Assembly (NCBI RefSeq): GCF_025699295.1
Contig: NZ_JAILWB010000001.1
Coordinates: forward strand, 271,543-335,542
Length of the DNA stretch: 64,000 nucleotides
Origin: Hydrogenophaga sp.
GTDB taxonomy: Bacteria > Pseudomonadota > Gammaproteobacteria > Burkholderiales > Burkholderiaceae_C
Direction: 5' to 3'
Shown piece by piece: positions 55,124-64,000 of this stretch. The stretch's first letter is position 1; each line of letters opens with the position of its first letter. The position numbers and the translations under genes are program-made. The notes below the pieces were generated by a model, which made no database searches, was not told where the DNA came from, and worked only from the letters and a program-made list of their open reading frames with translations.

Positions 55124-56158
55124 TCAGTGCGCCCTCGGGGCCATCGCTCTTAGCCACATGCGTTCGACTTGTTCCGTCATATTGGTGGGCACCAGTTCAA
55201 CACCTGGATGCGCATTGCCATAGACACGGAACAGTTCATCGGCAAACGCTTGTCCCACTTCCTTGATGTCAGAAAAATCAAGAATTACCATCCTGAATCG
55301 GTCAAAGCGAGCAATCAACCGTTTGGCCTGCGATCGTGACACCAACTGTTCGTCGCCATACTTGGCAAGTCTCATCGGCACGATGGTCTTTGAGAAATCG
55401 AAATCATCAGGCGCATTGGTGAACTGGGCATAGATGTCTGCCGCCGTGCGCGCACTGTCCAGCGAGATATTCATGAAAACTGCGGTGCCTTTTGGGAAAA
55501 CACCCTTTTCCTCCGCGAGCAGGTCATGCTGTGAAACATCGTCGTGACTGAAGGTCAGTTCGTTCGCTGCTATCTCGAAATCATCAAACATCCTGGACGT
55601 GAAAAAGACGCCCTCGCCAGTGTGCTTGGATGGATCTGTTGTCAACTTGCCTTTCGAAAGCTCAAAGAGAGCCTGCCGCATATCGGCGAGGCCTAGCTCG
55701 CTCGTGATCTTCGCAAAAATACCCACTCCGTCGTCGGAGATGATGATTCGCAGATGCTTTTCATCTTGACTCATCCAGACAAAGACAGAATTCCCCCCGG
55801 AGTGGTCAATGGCGTTATTGACCATTTCTGTGAAGCCGTGACTCGCAATGTTTTGCACATTGCCAGAAAGGCTGAAATACGGCCTGAAGTCCCGCCCCCA
55901 GGCAACGTCTTCCTCCAGCCCAGCCAGTGAGTACAGGTGCGAAACCCGGCGTTTGTACCCAGGACTGAAAACGGGATGGGTGGACGGGCCGCTGCGAGCA
56001 ATCCACCCCTCAGATTCCAGGCGCTGGATGTACTTGTTAGCCGCCACCCGGGAAATATTCAGGCGATCTGCGTAGTGCCGCGTCAGGTCGCGAGGGTGCG
56101 CAACTACATCCCGCGTGACGGTACGCACCAGTTCTTCGAATCGAGAAGGCTTGGCCAT
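55124..56158 (-). CDS. Winged-helix / GHKL ATPase / STAS-like (DUF4325) protein
   Basis: 344-residue protein in three parts: an N-terminal HTH (about 1-60, HYADRLNISRVAANKYIQRL), a GHKL ATPase fold (about 95-250, N-box GFTEMVNNAIDHSGG at 108-122, G1 box SDDGVGIF at 141-148 and G2 box GEGVFFTSR at 181-189), and a C-terminal STAS-like DUF4325 region (about 255-335, MVILDFSDIKEVGQAFADELFRVYG). No kinase His is present. Its AT-richer composition and the unusual phased repeats upstream point to an imported gene. The biological role is not known to me. Confidence 0.85.
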   Translation of the reverse strand: MAKPSRFEELVRTVTRDVVAHPRDLTRHYADRLNISRVAANKYIQRLESEGWIARSGPSTHPVFSPGYKRRVSHLYSLAGLEEDVAWGRDFRPYFSLSGNVQNIASHGFTEMVNNAIDHSGGNSVFVWMSQDEKHLRIIISDDGVGIFAKITSELGLADMRQALFELSKGKLTTDPSKHTGEGVFFTSRMFDDFEIAANELTFSHDDVSQHDLLAEEKGVFPKGTAVFMNISLDSARTAADIYAQFTNAPDDFDFSKTIVPMRLAKYGDEQLVSRSQAKRLIARFDRFRMVILDFSDIKEVGQAFADELFRVYGNAHPGVELVPTNMTEQVERMWLRAMAPRAH

Positions 56159-56165
56159 CGGTTTG

Positions 56166-56220
56166 TTGAAAACTTAAAGAGCCAAATTGTAAACTTATTG
56201 ATTCCACGTTGTAAACTTAA
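56166..56220 (-). promoter_or_regulatory. Three phased TAAGTTTACAA repeats upstream of the DUF4325 gene
   Basis: On the minus strand the sequence TTAAGTTTACAA (56209-56220), TAAGTTTACAA (56187-56197) and TTAAGTTTTCAA (56166-56177) recurs with spacings of 21-22 bases, two turns of DNA. The first two can form a promoter: TTTACA as -35, and TACAAT as -10, with an 18-base spacer. The third is between the promoter and the start codon at 56158. A repressor bound here, possibly the winged-helix protein itself, could shut the gene off. Confidence 0.65.
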
Positions 56221-56304
56221 AAGCCATGCCAACACGCGGTACTGGCTGCTTGCGTGGACCACCACGCGCCGGCAAATCACTGCCTCGAAGAACACTCCAT
56301 CCCC

Positions 56305-57318
56305 TCAGCCCCCGTGCTGCGGCTGCAGCAACGGCACCCGGTTGATCGCCATCGCCGCCGCCGCTGTGCGCGTCTCCACGCCCAGCTTGGCGTAGATGCG
56401 CTCCAGGTGTTTCTTCACCGTGGCCGGGCTGGCGCCCAGGATGTCGCCGATGTCGCGGTTGATCTTGCCCTTGACCACCCAGTACAGCACCTCGGCCTCG
56501 CGCGCGGTCAGACCGAAGGCGCCGGCCAGGCCGGAGAGCACGCTGGCGTCCGAGGTTTCCTGCATCACGATCAGCCAGTCGCCGCCCTCGCCGTTGATCT
56601 CGTCGCCCACGCACTGGTGCAGGCGGAAGGTGAGGCGGCGCGGGCCGTTTTCCAGTGTGAGGCGCGGCGGCTCGCGCTGCGCGAGGGCTTCACCGAGGTG
56701 GCGGCGCAGCCACTGCAGCACGGCCGGTGGCGTGGCGGGGGCCTCGGTGCCACAGTGGTGGCGCAGCAGGTCGCGCGCTAGTGGCGTCTGCCACATCAGG
56801 CGGCCGTCGCGCTCGCGCACGGTGATGGTGGCGTAGCCGAAGGCGTCGAGCGCGTTGCGCGCCTGGCTGCGTTCGACTGCGCCCTGGCGCACGTGGCGCG
56901 CGGTGCGCAGGTGCACGCCCATGCGCGCCATCACCTCGCGCGGCTTGATCGGCTTGGTCACGTAGTCGGCGCCGCCGGCGTCGAGCGCGGCCACCAGGTG
57001 CTCGGTGTCGGTCAGGCCGGTCATGAAGATGATGGGGATGTGCGCGGTGGCCGGCTGCGCCTTGAGGCGGCGCGCCACCTCGAAGCCGTCGATGCCGGGC
57101 ATCACCGCGTCGAGCAGCACCACATCGGGCAGGGCCTGGGTGGCGCGGCGCAGGGCGCTTTCGCCGTCCAGCGCGACCAGCACGGTGTAGCCGGCCTCGT
57201 CGAGCGCGTCGTGCAGCGGCGCGACGTTGTCGGGCACGTCGTCTACGATGAGCACGACCAGGGCGTCGGTCAGCACCAGCGCCGTGGCGCTTGGCAGGGG
57301 TTCAACCGGATGCGACAT
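56305..57318 (-). CDS. LuxR-type response regulator
   Basis: 337-residue protein from MSHPVEPLPSATALVLTDAL. The receiver domain (about 20-140) has VLIVDDVPDN, the phosphoacceptor Asp in LLDAVMPGIDGFE, and Lys in YVTKPIKPREV. A middle segment (about 155-255) has PAS-like features. The C-terminal LuxR HTH (about 260-325) reads LTAREAEVLYWVVKGKINRDIGDILGASPATVKKHLERIYAKLG. Its start overlaps the kinase gene by 17 bases, so it is the likely partner of that protein. Confidence 0.93.
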   Translation of the reverse strand: MSHPVEPLPSATALVLTDALVVLIVDDVPDNVAPLHDALDEAGYTVLVALDGESALRRATQALPDVVLLDAVMPGIDGFEVARRLKAQPATAHIPIIFMTGLTDTEHLVAALDAGGADYVTKPIKPREVMARMGVHLRTARHVRQGAVERSQARNALDAFGYATITVRERDGRLMWQTPLARDLLRHHCGTEAPATPPAVLQWLRRHLGEALAQREPPRLTLENGPRRLTFRLHQCVGDEINGEGGDWLIVMQETSDASVLSGLAGAFGLTAREAEVLYWVVKGKINRDIGDILGASPATVKKHLERIYAKLGVETRTAAAAMAINRVPLLQPQHGG

Positions 57319-60300
57319 GGCTTTGCAGCAGCAGTTGCTGTTCGATGGCGTCAAAACGGAACTCGCGCGCCAGGGTGCGCAGGCCCTGCGCGAACGCGGC
57401 CTGCTCGGGGCGGCGCTGCACCCAGTCGTCGAGCCACTGCACGATGCCCTTGTAGTAGCCCAGGCGCACCAGTTCCAGCAGGGGTTCGAGTTCGGCGCGG
57501 CTGGCGGGCGTGGCCGGCGGACCGGGTGGCGCGGCCGCGTGCTCGGGTTGGGGCTCGGTCATCCACGACAGCGCGAGCTGCTGGCCGAGCCAGGCCAGCA
57601 GATCGTCGCGCCGCACGGGCTTGACGAAAAAATCCTGCGGCTTGTGGTCGAGGTCGTTGTCCAGGCCCTTGTCGAAGGCGTTGGCCGAGACGATGGCCAG
57701 CGGCACCGGCCCCCAGCCGCGCGCGCGCAGGCGCCGCAGTGTTTCCCAGCCGTCGATGCCGGGCATGGCCAGGTCCATGAAGATGGCGTGCGGCGCGCCC
57801 GGGTCACCGGGCTGCAGTTCGTCGAGCAGGGCCAGCGCATCCAGCCCGCTGGTGGCGAGCATGACCTCGAAGCCCAGCGGCGCGAGCCAGCGCGCGAGCA
57901 GCTCGCGGTCGGCCTCCTCGTTGTCCACCACCAGCACACGCCGGCGCGGGCCGCTGTAGCCCACGTGCTGCGGCTGCACCGCGGGCGCGGGCAGCTGCAC
58001 GCCGTGCAGTTCGGGCAGGAACAGGCGCACGGTGAACACCGAGCCCTCGCCCGGCGTGCTGCGCACCGTCATCTCGCCGCCCATGAGGTCGGTGAGCATC
58101 TTGGCGATGGTCAGGCCCAGGCCGGTGCCGCTGGACGGCCCCTGCGCCCCGGCATCCCCCTGCCCGCGCGCGAAGGGTTCGAACACGCGTTCCAGGTCCT
58201 GCTGGCCCATGCCGGGGCCGGTGTCGTGCACCTCGAACTGCGCCATCTCGCGCGCGTGCGCCACACGCAGGCGCACCTCGCCGCTGCGGGTGAACTTGAC
58301 CGCATTGCCCAGCAGGTTGATGAGGATCTGGCGCAGGCGCTTTTCGTCGGCGCGCACCGTGTCGGGCAGGCGGCTGCCGGTGTCGAAGACGAAGCGCAGG
58401 CCCTTGGCGGCCGCCTGCAGCTCGAACATGCTGGCCACCTCCTGCATGGCGCCGGCAAAGGCCATGGGCCGCACGTCCAGCGCGAGCTTGCCGGACTCGA
58501 TGCGCGCGATGTCCAGCGTGCCCTCTATGAGCGAGAGCAGGTGCTCCCCGCCCCGATGGATCACGCGCACAGCCTGCGCGCGGTGCGGCGCCACGCCACT
58601 GTCTTCCTGCAGCAGTTGCGCATAGCCCAGGATGCTGTTGAGCGGTGTGCGCAGTTCGTGGCTGATGGTGCTGATGTAGCGCGTCTTGGCCTGGTTGGCC
58701 TGCTCGGCCGCGTGCCGCGCCTGCTGCAGGGCCTCGTCGGTGCGCTGGTGCGATTCGATTTCCTGCATCAGCAGGCGCGTCTGGCGGTTCGACTCTTCCT
58801 GCGCCACTTCGCGGCTCTTGTGCGCCAGCACCAGCCACCAGGCCACGGTGGCGGCGATCAGCAGCAACACCGCGTACACCCGCACGAAGCCCGAGCGCAG
58901 CGCGGCGTCCAGCAGCGAGGTGTTGGCCGCCACGCCCAGGCCCTGCTGCAGGCCTTCGACCTCCTGCCGGTACAGCAGGCCGAGCACGGCCGCGAGCACG
59001 GGCGCGACGATCATCATGAGCAGCAGGTAGTGCGCCAGGCCCGCTTCCAGGTACGGCCACACGCGGCGCGGCAGCACGCGCCGCAGCGCCGCCATCCACT
59101 GCTCGGACAGGCGCGCGTGCGGCTTGCAGAGATCGCCGCAGCGCGCGTCCAGCGTGCAGCACAGCGAACAGATGTGGCCCTGGTAGGCCGGGCAGTGCGC
59201 CATATCGGGCGCTTCGTACTCGCGCTCGCAGATCACACAGCGTTGCAACGAGAAAGGTGCTTTACCCCATCCCCCTCTGGGGGAGGGCGGGGGTGGGGGC
59301 TCGCATGCAGTAGCGTGGTCGACGCGCGGCCCCCATCCCATCCTTCCCCCACAGGGGGAAGGAGCAAGATCACAACTCCCCTCCGCCGACCGCGCAATGT
59401 AATACCGCCCCTTCGTCAACCACGCAATCGCCGGCGCCGCCAGCAGCGCTGTCACCATCGCGATCACCGCCGAAAACGCCTGCGCCATCGGGCCCAGCAG
59501 CCCCATGTGCGCAACGATGGACAGGGCCGAGGCCAGGCCCATGGCGCCCACGCCCACGGGATTGATGTCGTACAGGTAGGCGCGCTTGAACTCGATGCCC
59601 TTGGGGCTCCAGCCCAGTGGCTTGTTGATGACCAGGTCGGCCACCACGGCCATGATCCAGGCGATGGCGATGTTGGAGTACAGGCCCAGCACCTCGCCCA
59701 GGGCCTGGAACACGTTCATCTCCATCAGCATGAAGGCGATCAGCGTGTTGAACACCACCCACACCACGCGGCCCGGGTGGCTGTGCGTGATGCGCGAGAA
59801 GAAGTTGCTCCAGGCCAGCGAGCCGGCGTAGGCATTGGTGACGTTGATCTTGAGCTGCGAGACGACCACGAACAGCGCCGTGGCCGCCACCGCCCAGCCG
59901 TAGTCGGAGAACACGTACTCGTAGGCCGCCAGGTACATCTGGTTCGGGTCCACCGCGCGCTCGGTGGGCACCATGTGGGTGATGGCCAGGTAGGCCAGCA
60001 GCGCGCCGCCCAGCATCTTGACCACGCCCAGCACCACCCAGCCCGGCCCGCCGGCCAGCACACCGGCCCACCAGCGCAGCGCCTTGCCGGGTTCCTTCGC
60101 GGGCATGAAGCGCAGGTAGTCGGCCTGCTCGCCCATCTGCGTGATGAGCGCGATGCCCACCGTCAAAGCCGCACCAAACAGGTGCCAGTCAAACACCGTG
60201 CCTGCACCAGATTCGCCCCCATACCGCACCACGTTGGTGAAGGTTTCGGGTGACATCCAGGCCACCGCCCCGAAAGGCACCACCATCATCACGATCCATA

Positions 60301-60898
60301 GCGGCTGCGTCCAGACCTGGAAGCGGCTGATGACGGAAACGCCGTGGGTCACCAGCGGAATGACCACCAGCGCGCAGATGAGGTAACCCCAGGCGGGCGG
60401 GATGTCGAGCGCGAGCTCCAGCGCATAGGCCATCACCGCCGCCTCGAGCGCGAAGAAGATGAAGGTGAACGAAGCGTAGATCAGCGAGGTGATGGTCGAG
60501 CCGATGTAGCCGAAACCCGCCCCGCGCGTGAGCAGGTCCATGTCGACCCCGTGGCGCGCGGCGTAGACGCTGATGGGCAGGCCGGCCAGAAAGATGATCA
60601 GACCGGTGCAGAGAATGGCCAGCGCGGCGTTGACGAAGCCGTACTGCACCAGCAGCGTGGCGCCCACAGCCTCCAGGATCAGGAAGGACGCGGCGCCGAA
60701 CGCGGTGTTGGCCACGCGCCATTCGCTCCACTTGCGAAAGCGCTGCGGCGTGTAGCGCAGGGCGTAGTCCTCCATGGTCTCGCTGCCCACCCAGCTGTTG
60801 TAGTCGCGGCGCACCTTGATGATGCGCTGCGGCGCGTCCTGGCCCGCCGCAGGAGCGGCCAGGGGGGCGGGGGGGAGGTCGGGCACGGCAGGGTTCAC
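57302..60898 (-). CDS. NCS1-type transporter fused to a hybrid histidine kinase
   Basis: 1198-residue protein. Residues about 50-500 are an NCS1 (cytosine/purine/allantoin permease) domain with about 12 membrane segments. Residues 508-549 are a repeat-derived linker, and 552-592 a cysteine-rich segment (CVIC, CSLCC, CGDLC). Two further membrane segments lie at 622-643 and 672-692. A HisKA domain has the phosphorylation His at 747 (TISHELRTP), an ATPase domain follows (NLLGNAVKFT, DTGPGMG, GTGLGLT), then a receiver with Asp 1042 (FMDLAMPGIDG) and Lys 1093. It is coupled to the LuxR regulator downstream. The permease part may sense or transport a purine, allantoin or urea-like compound; this is inference. 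Confidence 0.9.
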   Translation of the reverse strand: MNPAVPDLPPAPLAAPAAGQDAPQRIIKVRRDYNSWVGSETMEDYALRYTPQRFRKWSEWRVANTAFGAASFLILEAVGATLLVQYGFVNAALAILCTGLIIFLAGLPISVYAARHGVDMDLLTRGAGFGYIGSTITSLIYASFTFIFFALEAAVMAYALELALDIPPAWGYLICALVVIPLVTHGVSVISRFQVWTQPLWIVMMVVPFGAVAWMSPETFTNVVRYGGESGAGTVFDWHLFGAALTVGIALITQMGEQADYLRFMPAKEPGKALRWWAGVLAGGPGWVVLGVVKMLGGALLAYLAITHMVPTERAVDPNQMYLAAYEYVFSDYGWAVAATALFVVVSQLKINVTNAYAGSLAWSNFFSRITHSHPGRVVWVVFNTLIAFMLMEMNVFQALGEVLGLYSNIAIAWIMAVVADLVINKPLGWSPKGIEFKRAYLYDINPVGVGAMGLASALSIVAHMGLLGPMAQAFSAVIAMVTALLAAPAIAWLTKGRYYIARSAEGSCDLAPSPCGGRMGWGPRVDHATACEPPPPPSPRGGWGKAPFSLQRCVICEREYEAPDMAHCPAYQGHICSLCCTLDARCGDLCKPHARLSEQWMAALRRVLPRRVWPYLEAGLAHYLLLMMIVAPVLAAVLGLLYRQEVEGLQQGLGVAANTSLLDAALRSGFVRVYAVLLLIAATVAWWLVLAHKSREVAQEESNRQTRLLMQEIESHQRTDEALQQARHAAEQANQAKTRYISTISHELRTPLNSILGYAQLLQEDSGVAPHRAQAVRVIHRGGEHLLSLIEGTLDIARIESGKLALDVRPMAFAGAMQEVASMFELQAAAKGLRFVFDTGSRLPDTVRADEKRLRQILINLLGNAVKFTRSGEVRLRVAHAREMAQFEVHDTGPGMGQQDLERVFEPFARGQGDAGAQGPSSGTGLGLTIAKMLTDLMGGEMTVRSTPGEGSVFTVRLFLPELHGVQLPAPAVQPQHVGYSGPRRRVLVVDNEEADRELLARWLAPLGFEVMLATSGLDALALLDELQPGDPGAPHAIFMDLAMPGIDGWETLRRLRARGWGPVPLAIVSANAFDKGLDNDLDHKPQDFFVKPVRRDDLLAWLGQQLALSWMTEPQPEHAAAPPGPPATPASRAELEPLLELVRLGYYKGIVQWLDDWVQRRPEQAAFAQGLRTLAREFRFDAIEQQLLLQSHVASG

Positions 60899-61015
60899 AC
60901 GGCGATTTCGCAGCTTTCATGCCACGCTCCTCGGGCCGGCCCGGCGAGGGCACGGGAATTGCTGATTCACAGGCGGCTTGTATGCTCAGGCCCCACCCGA
61001 CGATCACGCACCACC

Positions 61016-61090
61016 ATGGAACTCACCCCCGTGTCCGGCCAGCTCCTGCGGCCGCACGCGCTATTTGAGCGAAGCGAACAATGGAACTGA
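61016..61090 (+). CDS. Possible leader peptide overlapping ureA
   Basis: Short open frame of 24 codons that starts [11 protein letters not shown] and ends in TGA inside the ureA start region (ten bases overlap). Its first five codons (MELTP) repeat those of ureA nearly base for base. It could be a translated leader coupled to ureA or an old duplication of the ureA start. Translation is unproven. Confidence 0.3.
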   Translation: MELTPVSGQLLRPHALFERSEQWN

Positions 61091-61383
61091 CCCCGCGTGA
61101 AAAAGACAAGCTGCTGATCTTCACCGCCGCCCTGCTGGCCGAGCGGCGCAAGGCGCGCGGCCTCAAGCTCAACTACCCCGAAGCGGTGGCGCTGATCAGC
61201 GCGGCCGTGATGGAGGGCGCGCGCGACGGCAGGACCGTGGCCCAGCTCATGAGCGAAGGCCGCAACGTGCTCACGCGCGCCGACGTGATGGACGGCATCG
61301 CCGAGATGATCCCGGACATCCAGGTGGAAGCGACCTTCCCCGACGGCACCAAGCTGGTCACGGTGCACCAGCCGATTGCCTGA
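61081..61383 (+). CDS. ureA: Urease gamma subunit
   Basis: 100-residue protein starting [27 protein letters not shown] and containing [19 protein letters not shown], the family signature, and ending VTVHQPIA. Normal UreA length. It begins the structural urease genes. A 183-base gap upstream separates it from the divergent kinase fusion gene. Confidence 0.97.
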   Translation: MELTPREKDKLLIFTAALLAERRKARGLKLNYPEAVALISAAVMEGARDGRTVAQLMSEGRNVLTRADVMDGIAEMIPDIQVEATFPDGTKLVTVHQPIA

Positions 61384-61406
61384 ACCTCCTCCACGAAAGT
61401 CTTCCC

Positions 61407-61577
61407 ATGCGACCGTTCTCCACACTCCTCATCGCCGCCCTGTCCGCCACCTCCGCCCTGGCCCACGAAGGCCATGGTCTGTTCGGATCACACTGGCACG
61501 CCACCGACGCCCTGGGCTTCATCGGCGCAGCGGCTGTCATCGCCCTGGCCATCTGGTTCACCAGCGGTCGCAAGTGA
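61407..61577 (+). CDS. Small His-containing membrane protein between ureA and ureB
   Basis: 56-residue protein with a signal-peptide-like N-terminus ([16 protein letters not shown]), a histidine-containing stretch [15 protein letters not shown], and one membrane segment ([16 protein letters not shown]). It lies 23 bases after ureA and 10 before ureB in the same direction. Histidines suggest a metal-related role, perhaps nickel, but this is only a guess. Confidence 0.65.
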   Translation: MRPFSTLLIAALSATSALAHEGHGLFGSHWHATDALGFIGAAAVIALAIWFTSGRK

Positions 61578-61587
61578 GCACCTGCCC

Positions 61588-61893
61588 ATGATCCCCGGCG
61601 AACTCCTCACCGACGCGGGCGAACACCCCCTCAACCCCGGCCGGCGCACGCTCACCCTGGTGGTGAAGAATGGCGCCGACCGCCCGATCCAGGTCGGCTC
61701 GCACTACCACTTCGCCGAGACCAACGGCGCACTCGACTTCGACCGCGCCGCCGCGCGCGGCATGCGGCTGAACATCGCCAGCGGCACCGCCGTGCGCTTC
61801 GAGCCCGGCCAGCAGCGCACCGTGGAGCTGGTGGACTACGCGGGCGATCGCGTCGTGTACGGGTTCCGCGGGCTCACGCAGAGCGCACTCTGA
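61588..61893 (+). CDS. ureB: Urease beta subunit
   Basis: 101-residue protein from [18 protein letters not shown]. Family strings are [19 protein letters not shown] and the ending [14 protein letters not shown]. The ATG at 61588 was taken as start because family members begin MIPGE; the frame stays open further upstream. It is followed by ureC after 13 bases. Confidence 0.97.
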   Translation: MIPGELLTDAGEHPLNPGRRTLTLVVKNGADRPIQVGSHYHFAETNGALDFDRAAARGMRLNIASGTAVRFEPGQQRTVELVDYAGDRVVYGFRGLTQSAL

Positions 61894-61906
61894 GGAACAC
61901 ACACCC

Positions 61907-63625
<1,719 letters not shown>

Positions 63626-63632
63626 GCGGCCC

Positions 63633-64000
63633 ATGAACTCTGTCGCCACGTTCGACATCCAGCGGGACGACCTGAGCGACCCGCGCGTGGCCGCCTTCCT
63701 GGAAGAACACCTGCAGGACATGCGCCGCGTCTCGCCGCCCGGGAGCGTGCACGCGCTCGATCTGGACGGGCTGCGCCAGCCCGAGGTGAGCTTCTGGACG
63801 ATGTGGCACGGCGACGGCGACACCCGGCTGCTGGTGGGCACCGGGGCGCTCAAGGCACTCGACGCCGGCCACGCCGAAGTCAAGTCCATGCGCGTGCACG
63901 CCGCGTGGCGCGGGCACGGCCTGTCCACGCGCCTGCTGGAACACCTCATGGCAGAAGCCCGGTCCACCGGCACGCAGCGCCTGAGCCTGGAGACCGGCTC
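63633..64000 (+). CDS. GNAT-family acetyltransferase (cut by window edge)
   Basis: 122 residues are visible; the gene continues past the window. The acetyl-CoA loop region is VKSMRVHAAWRGHGLSTRLLEHL, a GNAT motif A (RGHGLSTRL), preceded by LLVGTGALKALD. Substrate is unknown. It starts seven bases after ureC and may be co-transcribed. Confidence 0.88.
   Translation, partial: MNSVATFDIQRDDLSDPRVAAFLEEHLQDMRRVSPPGSVHALDLDGLRQPEVSFWTMWHGDGDTRLLVGTGALKALDAGHAEVKSMRVHAAWRGHGLSTRLLEHLMAEARSTGTQRLSLETG

Noticed and set aside
57227..60253. A 1008-codon plus-strand open frame
   Set aside because: Antisense to the transporter-kinase fusion; the minus-strand reading has recognised domains along its whole length.

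Overview
The window looks like a piece of a high-GC betaproteobacterial chromosome of the Comamonadaceae type; a Hydrogenophaga-like genus is my inference. Support comes from gene order (yceD-rpmF-plsX-fabH-fabD-fabG-acpP-fabF-rpoE-rseA-rseB-mucD-lepA-lepB-DUF4845-rnc-era), from family resemblance of the proteins, and from the urea and purine gene content. No rRNA, tRNA, CRISPR array, transposase or prophage was seen.

Region 1 (1-15.9 kb, minus strand) is a conserved housekeeping block. Read in the direction of transcription it holds yceD, rpmF, plsX, the fatty acid synthesis genes fabH, fabD, fabG, acpP and fabF, a small membrane protein, the envelope-stress sigma factor rpoE with its anti-sigma genes and a periplasmic protease, then lepA, lepB, a DUF4845 protein, rnc and era (cut by the window edge). 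Terminator hairpins separate rpmF from plsX and mucD from lepA. An extra terminator lies in the lepA leader. Region 2 (15.9-24.9 kb) holds yceF/maf, an RsmI-like methyltransferase, galU, manC, galE, an SppA-type protease, a Rieske ferredoxin, gph and the glutathione-dependent formaldehyde oxidation pair adhC-fghA.

Region 3 (24.9-43.7 kb) is a purine-catabolism island: PuuD urate hydroxylase, XdhC, UraH, a GntR regulator, PuuE allantoinase, a UraD-allantoate amidohydrolase fusion, an unassigned M20 hydrolase, MaeB, an NCS2 nucleobase permease, an NMT1/THI5-type ABC importer, two nucleoside/base deaminases, a second orphan binding protein and a Rieske oxygenase. Two control layers are visible. 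A TGTATACA palindrome occurs at four promoters (puuD, uraH/gntR, permease, ABC importer) and is the likely GntR operator. A divergent pair of structured leader elements, which I assign to the NMT1 motif (xanthine-I riboswitch), precedes the Rieske oxygenase and the second binding protein. Together the genes would carry out urate > 5-hydroxyisourate > OHCU > allantoin > allantoate > ureidoglycolate plus nitrogen release.

Region 4 (43.7-64 kb) begins with a collagen-like lipoprotein and a tail-collar protein, then turns to urea: ureD, urtABCDE (urea ABC importer), ureA, ureB and ureC, which fits the purine pathway upstream. Inside it lie a TPR protein with a degenerate receiver domain, a LuxR-type response regulator, and a striking 1198-residue protein that fuses an NCS1 transporter to a hybrid histidine kinase. 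Between urtA and that regulator sits a small AT-richer two-gene cassette: an HTH-ATPase-DUF4325 protein and a GIY-YIG-like protein, behind three phased repeats.

The strongest leads are the transporter-kinase fusion, the xanthine-riboswitch pair with its Rieske oxygenase module, and the DUF4325/GIY-YIG cassette. Complex inverted-repeat islands at 40.6 and 48.6-49.1 kb and a REP-like sequence translated inside the kinase fusion are also notable.
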